A stretch of DNA of 59,050 nucleotides from Sulfuricella sp. (GTDB lineage Bacteria; Pseudomonadota; Gammaproteobacteria; Burkholderiales; Sulfuricellaceae): contig JAHFRP010000014.1 in assembly GCA_023266195.1 (NCBI GenBank), forward strand, positions 1 to 59,050. Direction: 5' to 3'. Position numbers and translations under genes: made by a program. Every line of letters begins with the position of its first letter. Position 1 is the first letter of the stretch. This document shows positions 52,974-59,050 of this stretch, one piece after another. The notes beneath the pieces are model-generated. The model did no database searches and was not told where the DNA came from. It worked only from the letters and a program-made list of their open reading frames with translations.

Positions 52974-55855
52974 TCTCCCTTGCCGGCGAAGAAGCCGAAC
53001 CAGCCCTTGCGCTTCCTGGTCATGCCGGGCGCGACCGGCACCGATTTGAACTGCGGGGAGGTCTGTTCCGGCTCGCCGGCTTCAGCCTTGGTTATTTTCA
53101 CCTTGACGTCGTACCACGCCGCCTGCCCGGTGACCGGATCGGAATTGGAAAGATGAGGGCCGTCGGCATGCGGCGGCAGTTCCTCCGAAATCAAGTGGTT
53201 GAGCAGGAAGCCCTTTTCCGACTCGTTGGCTTCCGGCGCCAGGTTCCACGCCCCCTTGCTCTTGCCGATGGCGTTCCAGGTCCACACCGTGCCGGGTTCC
53301 ACCGCCTCGGAATAGCGGCACATGCAGCGCACCTTGCCGTGCATCGACTCGACCCAGATCCAGTCGTCGTCGGCGATGCCCTGCGCCTTGGCGGTGAGCG
53401 GATTGACGAACAGGTAGTTGTGGGTGTGGATCTGGCGCAGCCAGGCGTTCTGCGAATCCCACGAGTGGTACATCGCCATCGGCCGCTGCGTCACCGCGTT
53501 GAGCGGAAATTTTGCATTGTCGCTGAGCTGCATTTCGAGCGGCTCGTAGTAGAACGGCAACGGATCGAAATAGGTCTCGATGCGCGCTTTCAGGCGCTCG
53601 GGCGGCCGCTTGCCCTCCGCCTTGCCCTGTGCGGCGAGGCGAAACTTCTGCAGCACCTCGGAATAAATGTGGATCAGGATCGGCTCGGCATAGCGCGTGA
53701 TGCGGTTGCGCTGCGCCCATTCCAGATAGCCCTGGTTCCAGTTGCGCATGTACTGGTACGAGCGCGGCAAATGATGGTGATAGACGCAGTTGTTCTTGGC
53801 GTACATCTCCCACTGGCGCGGATTGGGCTCGCCGCGCATGAATTTCTCGCCGCCCTTGCCGCGCCAGCCGGCCAGAAATCCGATGCCGGAACCCGGCTCG
53901 GTCTCGTAATTGGTGATGAAGTCGGGATAGTCGCGGTACTTGCGCGAGCCGTCCTGGTTGACGAACACCGGCAGTTTCAGCCGCGAGCCGAGCTCGATCA
54001 GCACTTCCTGGAACGGCTTGCACTCGCCGCTCGGCGGCAGGACCGGGATCCGCACCGAATCCACCGGGCCATCGAACTCCGAAATCGGCCGGTCGAGCAT
54101 CGACATCACGTCGTGGCGTTCCAGATAGGTCGTGTCGGGCAGCACCAGGTCGGCGAAGGCGGTCATTTCCGACTGGAAGGCATCGCACACGATGAGGAAG
54201 GGAATCTTGTATTCGCCGTCCTCGCGCTTGTCCTTCAGCATGTCGCGCACCTGGACCGTGTTCATCGCGGAGTTCCATGCCATGTTGGCCATGAAGATCA
54301 GCATGGTGTCGATCGGGTAGGGATCGCCGCGCCAGGCGTTGGTAATGGCGTTGTGCATCAGGCCGTGGACGGCGAGCGGGTATTCCCAGGAGAACGCCTT
54401 GTCGAGCCGCACCGGCTCGCCCTTGTCGTCAACGAACAGATCGTCCGGTTCGGCCGGCCAGCCCAGCGCCATGCCGCCCAGCGGGGTGTCGGGCTGCACG
54501 CCCTCCGGCCCCTTCGGCGTCTTGGCGCAGGGCGGAATCGGACGCGGGAACGGCGCCTTGTGGCGGAAGCCGCCGGGACGGTCGATGGTGCCGAGCAGGC
54601 TCATCAGGATCGCCAGCGCGCGGATGGTGTGAAAGCCGTTGGAATGCGCCGCCAGGCCGCGCATGGCGTGAAACGCCACCGGGTTGCCGGTGACGGTGTC
54701 GTGTTCCTTGCCCCAGGTGTCGGTCCAGGCGATGGGCAGTTCGATCTTCTGGTCGCGCGCGGTGACGCCCATTTCGTGAGCGAGGCGGCGGATGGTCGCG
54801 GCAGGCACGCCGGTGATGCCTTCCGCCCAGTCCGGGGTGTAGTCCTTGACCCGTTCCTGCAGCAACTGAAACGAAGGCTTGACCGGCGTGCCGTCGGAAA
54901 GCGCGAACTCGCCAAGCAGGAAGGGGTCGGCGCCCTCGGTGCGGGTCACCACCGGCTTGTTGGAGACGCGATCCCACCACAGCTTGTTCTGCGGATCGAA
55001 GCAGCCCTCCTCCGCCGGCACCTCGGTGCGCACGAACATGCCGAATTCGCTGCTGTTTTCGTCGAGGTTCACCAGTTCGGCGGCATTGGAATACTGCACC
55101 AGGAAATCGCGGTCGTAGAGGCCGAGGCGGATGATCTCGTGGATCAGCGCCAGGAGCAGCGCACCATCGGTGCCGGGGCGGATCGGCACCCACTCGTCGG
55201 CGATGGCGGAATAGCCGGTGCGCACCGGATTGATCGAAACGAAGCGGCCGCCGCTGCGCTTGAATTTCGACAGCGCGATCTTCATCGGATTGGAATGATG
55301 ATCCTCGGCGGTGCCGATCATCACGAACAGCTTGGCGCGCTCCAGGTCCGGCCCGCCGAATTCCCAGAACGAACCGCCGATGGTGTAGATCATGCCGGCA
55401 GCCATGTTGACCGAGCAGAAACCGCCGTGCGCCGCATAGTTGGGCGTGCCGAACTGCTTGGCGAAGAGGCCGGTGACGGCCTGCATCTGGTCGCGGCCGG
55501 TGAACAGCGCGAATTTTTTCGGGTCTGTGGCGCGAATCCTGGCCAGGCGCTCGGCCATCACCGCAAACGCCTCGTCCCAGGAAATCTCCTCGAATTCGCC
55601 GTCGCCGCGCTCGGAACCCGGCTTGCGCCGCAGCGGCTTGGTCAGCCGCGCGGGAGAATACTGCTTCATGATGCCGGACGAGCCCTTGGCGCAGATCACG
55701 CCCTGGTTGAGCGGATGATCCGGGTTGCCCTGAATGTAGCGCACCTCGCCGTTCTTCAGCGTGACGCGGATGCCGCAGCGGCAGGCGCACATGTAGCAGG
55801 TGGTGTTCTTGACCTCGATGCGGTCCTGGTCGGTGGCGCTGGCCGGTGGTTGCAT
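52964..55855 (-). CDS. soeA: Sulfite dehydrogenase molybdopterin subunit SoeA
   Basis: 963 aa from the ATG at 55855; a TTG four codons earlier is possible. DMSO-reductase-family molybdoenzyme: an N-terminal [4Fe-4S] motif (CYMCACRCGIRV, then ICAKG), GTAEDHHSNPMKIA, PNYAAHGGFCSVNMAAGM (Cys as a possible Mo ligand), PIRPGTDGALLLALIHEII and a C-terminal molydopterin-dinucleotide-binding domain (MYHSWDSQNAWLRQIHTHNYLFVNPLTAKAQGI). No Tat signal, which fits a cytoplasmic SoeA that oxidises sulfite to sulfate. Polysulfide, thiosulfate or tetrathionate reductase catalytic subunits are the alternatives, but those normally carry a Tat signal. Confidence 0.8.
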   Translation of the reverse strand: MQPPASATDQDRIEVKNTTCYMCACRCGIRVTLKNGEVRYIQGNPDHPLNQGVICAKGSSGIMKQYSPARLTKPLRRKPGSERGDGEFEEISWDEAFAVMAERLARIRATDPKKFALFTGRDQMQAVTGLFAKQFGTPNYAAHGGFCSVNMAAGMIYTIGGSFWEFGGPDLERAKLFVMIGTAEDHHSNPMKIALSKFKRSGGRFVSINPVRTGYSAIADEWVPIRPGTDGALLLALIHEIIRLGLYDRDFLVQYSNAAELVNLDENSSEFGMFVRTEVPAEEGCFDPQNKLWWDRVSNKPVVTRTEGADPFLLGEFALSDGTPVKPSFQLLQERVKDYTPDWAEGITGVPAATIRRLAHEMGVTARDQKIELPIAWTDTWGKEHDTVTGNPVAFHAMRGLAAHSNGFHTIRALAILMSLLGTIDRPGGFRHKAPFPRPIPPCAKTPKGPEGVQPDTPLGGMALGWPAEPDDLFVDDKGEPVRLDKAFSWEYPLAVHGLMHNAITNAWRGDPYPIDTMLIFMANMAWNSAMNTVQVRDMLKDKREDGEYKIPFLIVCDAFQSEMTAFADLVLPDTTYLERHDVMSMLDRPISEFDGPVDSVRIPVLPPSGECKPFQEVLIELGSRLKLPVFVNQDGSRKYRDYPDFITNYETEPGSGIGFLAGWRGKGGEKFMRGEPNPRQWEMYAKNNCVYHHHLPRSYQYMRNWNQGYLEWAQRNRITRYAEPILIHIYSEVLQKFRLAAQGKAEGKRPPERLKARIETYFDPLPFYYEPLEMQLSDNAKFPLNAVTQRPMAMYHSWDSQNAWLRQIHTHNYLFVNPLTAKAQGIADDDWIWVESMHGKVRCMCRYSEAVEPGTVWTWNAIGKSKGAWNLAPEANESEKGFLLNHLISEELPPHADGPHLSNSDPVTGQAAWYDVKVKITKAEAGEPEQTSPQFKSVPVAPGMTRKRKGWFGFFAGKGEWK

Positions 55856-56126
55856 GACTTTATCCAAATGTGCTGTACCGGCTGAATTCTACCGGCTTTG
55901 CCAATTTTTTTTATTCATATTTATTTATAAGGACATAAGAATATTGATGAAGTCCAGCTTGCATACCCAGTCGAAATCAAACGCGATTTAATTTAACGTA
56001 AACACGCAAAGCAACTGAACCAATTGGACATATGCCGCTCGAAATTGGGTTAACTTGTTGTCACTGCCATCTCGGCCGTCGACCCGTTATACTTTTCCCA
56101 TCGCTTGTTCCATCGGAGGGCCGCGG

Positions 56127-56993
56127 ATGTTTCATGGATTCGGCGCACCGCTTCGCGCTTTCGACAGCGATCCAGGGAAGTCGCGTGCGCGAGCCACCCG
56201 AGCCTGGCTTCCCGTTGCCGCCTGCCTCGCACTTGGCGCTTGCGCAACGACGACATCGCCGCAAGGGCGCGTACAAATGACGGCCCCCGCCGCACTCAGC
56301 GCCGTGTATTCCGAAATGGACATGCAGGCGCACCTGATGACATCGGCCGACACGGGCGCCCAGTGCGCCGGCCTGGAATGCCTTCTCAACCATGCCTTCG
56401 ACCAGCGGGTGCAGCGGCTCGGAGCCCGGCTGGCGGAATCGGCCTATGCCGCCTACCCGGAACTGAAACAACGAATCGGCAAGTTTGAGTTTGTCGTCGC
56501 CGAGAAGGCGGAACCCGGCACCGCTTCCAACTCCTCCGGCACGGTGGTGATCTTCCGCGGAGTTCAGAAACTGCATCTGGACGAAGAAGCGGTGGCCTTT
56601 CTGATTGCCCGCGAAATGGGCCACGCCATCAGCCGCCACCACGACGAAAACTCGGCGGCCAGCGTCCTGTTCTCGGTGGTGGCGCAGGTGCTGTTTCCGG
56701 TAGCCAACCTCGTGCGCGGTTCGGTGGCCTTGATCCAGACCGCGTCGGCCGCGACCACGGCAACCGCAGCGGCGGCTTCGTTTATCGGTTCCCGGGTAAT
56801 GATAGAGAGCAACAAACCCGATCAAATGCGCGAAGCCGATGCCATCGCCCTGGAGTTGCTGGCGAAACAGGGATGGAACAGCCACGAAGTCGCCGACGCA
56901 CTGGCAGCCGGCAAGCCCATTGAAGGCGACGACATCTGGTCGAAAGACCTCCGCCTGTCCGCGACGAGAATCGGCGAATACGCCGACAATTGA
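56127..56993 (+). CDS. M48-like peptidase lipoprotein with altered zinc motif
   Basis: 288 aa from the ATG at 56127 (GGAGGG at 56115-56120). The long signal region ends in the lipobox LGAC. The M48 domain follows: VVIFRGVQKLHLDEEAVAFLIAREMGHAISRHHDENSA, then a hydrophobic stretch and KPDQMREADAIALELLAKQGW. In active M48 enzymes the first block reads HEXXH; here the first His is Arg (CGC in place of CAC), while the second His and the later Glu-Ala-Asp are kept. It is probably inactive or bound to a partner. About 270 bp of AT-rich spacer upstream contain no gene. Confidence 0.8.
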   Translation: MFHGFGAPLRAFDSDPGKSRARATRAWLPVAACLALGACATTTSPQGRVQMTAPAALSAVYSEMDMQAHLMTSADTGAQCAGLECLLNHAFDQRVQRLGARLAESAYAAYPELKQRIGKFEFVVAEKAEPGTASNSSGTVVIFRGVQKLHLDEEAVAFLIAREMGHAISRHHDENSAASVLFSVVAQVLFPVANLVRGSVALIQTASAATTATAAAASFIGSRVMIESNKPDQMREADAIALELLAKQGWNSHEVADALAAGKPIEGDDIWSKDLRLSATRIGEYADN

Positions 56994-57066
56994 ACTCAGG
57001 ACCGAATCACCCGGAAACCGGCGTCAACGCATTTTCCGAGTGTCCGCACGTGTCGGGCGCGCTGCT

Positions 57067-57240
57067 TCAGCGCTCGCCGAGCGACTCCGACAGGGTCTTG
57101 GTAATAGGCTTGGTCAGATAGCGCAACACCGTGTTGCTGCCGGTCTTGATCTCCACCATCGCCGTCATGCCCGGCTGGATATCGATGCGCCCTTTCTGCC
57201 GCCCCACGAGATTGCGCCCCTTGGTCTTGATCTGTACGTA
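57067..57240 (-). pseudogene. C-terminal fragment of a HlyD-type secretion adaptor
   Basis: About 57 codons matching the end of type I secretion membrane-fusion proteins: LVGRQKGRIDIQPGMTAMVEIKTGSNTVLRYLTKPITKTLSESLGER then a TGA stop. The PGMTAxVEIKTG...VLxYLxKPI pattern is the family signature. It is fused in frame to the intron reverse-transcriptase remnant at about 57240, so the rest of the adaptor gene is gone from this side. No ABC exporter gene is nearby. Confidence 0.75.
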
Positions 57241-58194
57241 GGCTTTCCATCCCATCAGATAAGGCTTCAGACGCTCGATGACTTCCCCCATGCCGCGTCC
57301 GCCCGAGCGTCGGGTCAATTGCCTGATCCGTTGCTTGAACGTCGCCATTGGCTTGTCGGCCACCCTCCGCTTGACGCCTTCCTTGGCAAGCCAGAAGCTG
57401 TAGCCCAGAAACTTCCTTCCCTTCACGCTCGCCACCGCACTCTTGGCCTCATTGACCTTGAGCCGCAGCTTGCCGTCGCACTTGCGCAAGAGCGCCATCA
57501 CCCGTGCCCGCCTTCCGACTGCGCACATAGACGTTGCAGTCGTCGGCGTAGCGCGCAAAGCAGTGACCGTGCTTCTCCAATTCCTTATCCACTTCGTCCA
57601 GAAGCACATTCGCCAGGAGCGGGCTCAGCGGCCCGCCTTGCGGCGTACCCTGGTACCGTTCCAGTACTACGCCACCGCTCATGATGCCGCTGTTCAGGTA
57701 CGCGCGGATCAGCTGGATCGCCGATCCGTGACCGTCGGGATACCAAGCTCGCGCTCGCCACCGTCCGGTTTCGGAATCGTCACCCGTCGCACCGGACTGG
57801 GCCGGTACGTCCCCCGCAGTAGTTGCTCACGAATCTCTGGCCATGCGGTGACGAGGTGGCGTGCTGTCTGGTCAATGTCCAGTTCATCTACGCCGGCCGC
57901 GCCCTTGTTGGCTTTGACTCGCTTCCACGCTTGCCGCAGGTTCTCTCTCGTCAGGACGGCTTGCAGCCGTTCCGACCCTGTGCTCTCGGTATCCCGTCGC
58001 GGGTTGTTCGCTTCGTCGCTGACAGGGTCGCGCCCGGCTTCACCGTGCGCACCGCCCACCCGCTCCGCTTGCACGGACTTCTGACGCCTTGCGTTCAACA
58101 TCGACATGGCCTCGATCACTTCTCCTCGTTCGGCCCTTCGCCCCTTACCAGCAGCTACTACGGCCTCGCCTGACTTCTCGCTCCGTGTTGCCAC
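57241..58194 (-). pseudogene. Broken group II intron reverse transcriptase/maturase
   Basis: The N-terminal segment at 58194-57709 has LTRENLRQAWKRVKANKGAAGVDELDIDQTARHL and LLRGTYRPSPVRRVTIPKPDGGERELGIPTVTDR. The next preserved motif, IQLIRAYLNSGIM-GGVV then GTPQGGPLSPLLANVLLDEVDKELEKHG with the catalytic RYADDCNVYV, follows almost at once, so roughly 90 codons of RT domains 1-4 are missing. After VRSRKAG the frame shifts (about 57510), continuing with LRLKVNEAKSAVASVKGRKFLGYSFW. The maturase part stops at LMGWKAY where the HlyD fragment begins. The sequence style matches class C group II introns. It cannot make a working enzyme. Confidence 0.88.
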
Positions 58195-58485
58195 GTCGGC
58201 CTTTCAGCCATGAGGCGAGATCTCCCCGGGTAAGAACGCACTCCTTCGCTGCACAACCGCCGGATTTACGCCGCTCCGCCTTGATCACGAGAGCTTCGCG
58301 GAATCTTGCCCGCTCGCCCTGCTCGGCAACGCCTTCTATCCGGTTCTTGTCCATCGGCTCGCAGTTTCGCTCCACGCTTCCTCCCCACACTCGGTCACCC
58401 TTATGCAGTTGCGCTTCGCTTCGTTCGCTGTGATCAACTTACGGTGGGACTTCCACCCACAAGAGTGCGCCCGTGCCGGGCGCAC
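57241..58485 (-). mobile_element. Truncated group II intron, class C type
   Basis: The 5' end GTGCGCC lies at 58485 reading minus strand. The next part (GTGCGCCCGGCACGGGCGCA, then GTGGGTGGAAGTCCCACC) is a conserved group II intron 5' domain. The ORF remnant starts about 290 nt further on. The 3' domains V and VI were not found because the element ends abruptly in the HlyD fragment. Insertion directly behind a terminator hairpin is the known habit of class C introns. Confidence 0.75.
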
Positions 58486-58520
58486 AAAACAAAAAGGGTT
58501 AGACTTTCGTCTAACCCTTT
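58486..58520 (-). terminator. Intrinsic terminator of the tRNA-Lys operon
   Basis: Perfect 12-bp stem AAAGGGTTAGAC/GTCTAACCCTTT with a 4-nt loop (58493-58520), followed on the minus strand by TTTTTG-type T tracts and then immediately the intron 5' end. Confidence 0.9.
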
Positions 58521-58525
58521 GAATT

Positions 58526-58601
58526 TGGTGGGTTGTGACAGATTCGAACTGTCGACCTACGGATTAAGAGTCCGCTGCTCTACCAGCTGAGCTAACAACC
58601 C
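58526..58601 (-). tRNA. tRNA-Lys (CUU)
   Basis: 76 nt with encoded CCA. Acceptor GGGTTGT/ACAACCC, D arm GCTCAGCTGGTAGAGC, anticodon loop CTCTTAA on stem CGGA/TCCG, and T arm with GTTCGAAT. Anticodon CUU reads AAG. Discriminator A, as expected for Lys. Confidence 0.97.
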
Positions 58602-58625
58602 CTGATGCACTACTGACAAACTAGG

Positions 58626-58701
58626 TGGTAGGCCGTGCCAGATTCGAACTGGCGACCAACGGATTAAAAGTCCGCTGCTCTACCGGCTGAGCTAACGACC
58701 C
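58626..58701 (-). tRNA. tRNA-Lys (UUU)
   Basis: 76 nt with encoded CCA. Acceptor GGGTCGT/ACGGCCT (two G-U pairs), D arm GCTCAGCCGGTAGAGC, anticodon loop CTTTTAA, and T arm with GTTCGAAT. Anticodon UUU reads AAA and AAG. It lies 24 nt upstream of the CUU tRNA; the two are probably one transcript. Confidence 0.97.
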
Positions 58702-58715
58702 CCTAAAAAAACGGA

Positions 58716-58744
58716 ATTATCGCTTTATAGAGTTTTCTTGTCAA
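58716..58744 (-). promoter_or_regulatory. Sigma-70 promoter of the tRNA-Lys pair
   Basis: On the minus strand a perfect -35 TTGACA (58744-58739) and -10 GATAAT (58721-58716) are 17 nt apart, about 15 nt before the UUU tRNA. Confidence 0.85.
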
Positions 58745-59010
58745 GGTAAGAGGGAGCACGAAAGGCGGAAGGTGATGCCTATCGGCCATTACAGGCTGTT
58801 TTTGCAAAAACGCGTACTCAACCCTCGCCGGGATTTGGTCTGTGGCCGGCCGGCGTTCCATAAACAATGTTAATGACCTGGCATTGCTCCGGTTGTTCCA
58901 GCGTCACCATCTTCAAGTCGGGTAGCCTTCTAGTAGTTCGTTCCATTAATATATTTACAAACATGCCGTTTATTGCCATGATCCTCATACCATACGACTT
59001 GGAGATGATC

Positions 59011-59050
59011 ATGGGGCGGACAAGTGGGCGAGCGGCGCTGGTGCTGACAG
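59011..59050 (+). CDS. Probable IS630-family transposase, 5' end only
   Basis: The ATG at 59011 with GGAG at 59001-59004 opens a frame MGRTSGRAALVLT that runs off the window edge. This matches the usual start of IS630-type transposases (MGRPSGRAAL-L-T). A CTAG tetramer at about 58928-58931 could mark the left insertion point. Only 13 codons are visible. The interval 58745-58927 has no credible gene. Confidence 0.45.
   Translation, partial: MGRTSGRAALVLT

Noticed and set aside
53153-55885. Long open frame of about 910 codons opposite soeA
   Set aside because: Antisense shadow of a clear molybdoenzyme gene, with shadow-type composition.
58818-59012. Minus-strand frame of 64 codons near the right edge
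   Set aside because: It spans the probable IS left end, has no recognisable motif or clear ribosome site, and is likely a chance frame.

Overview
The window looks like a chromosomal segment of a GC-rich betaproteobacterium, most likely order Nitrosomonadales, of the sulfur- or iron-oxidising kind (Sulfuricellaceae/Gallionellaceae-like). The basis is gene content: a PEP-CTERM/XrtA regulatory block, a SoeABC-type sulfite dehydrogenase, a flagellar and chemotaxis block with FlrBC-type sigma-54 regulators, and cobalamin-dependent ribonucleotide reductase. This is inferred from protein families; no database was searched.

1-17 kb is an envelope/exopolysaccharide region: a GT-B glycosyltransferase, an E2-acyltransferase-like protein without its catalytic histidine, a PEP-CTERM surface protein, and a minus-strand series of sugar transferase, histidine kinase PrsK, sigma-54 response regulator PrsR and TPR lipoprotein PrsT. 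A secreted serine protease and a very large VanZ/O-antigen-ligase membrane protein follow. The PEP-CTERM gene has a good -24/-12 promoter and, about 97 bp further upstream, an interrupted palindrome placed like an enhancer site; PrsK/PrsR are the obvious candidate regulators. Two inverted copies of a repeat of about 175-190 bp flank the prsTRK block.

17-26.5 kb is mostly housekeeping: mutS, slyD, an unknown 167-aa protein, a tiny Ala/Pro-rich lipoprotein, a likely operon dapA-bamC-metallo-beta-lactamase, nrdJ, and a small unknown gene with a strong ribosome binding site.

26.7-47.4 kb is motility. On the minus strand lie fliE, then fliFGHIJK up to a strong terminator, then fliLMNOPQR. flrB-flrC sit just upstream of fliE, with a sigma-54 promoter between flrC and fliE. 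On the plus strand lie two cheV genes, cheY, cheZ, cheA and an EAL/HDOD signalling protein.

47.4-57 kb holds a DUF971 protein, a short-chain dehydrogenase, a coiled-coil unknown, mlaA, a periplasmic metallo-beta-lactamase, soeABC, and an M48-like lipoprotein whose HEXXH motif reads REXXH.

The right end is a tRNA-linked mobile-element graveyard. A tandem tRNA-Lys pair (UUU and CUU) with its own promoter ends in an intrinsic terminator. A decayed group II intron of class C type starts directly after that terminator; its reverse transcriptase has an internal deletion and a frameshift and is joined to the last ~60 codons of a HlyD-type secretion gene. The start of a probable IS630-type transposase runs off the window edge. 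No CRISPR array, rRNA or prophage was seen.
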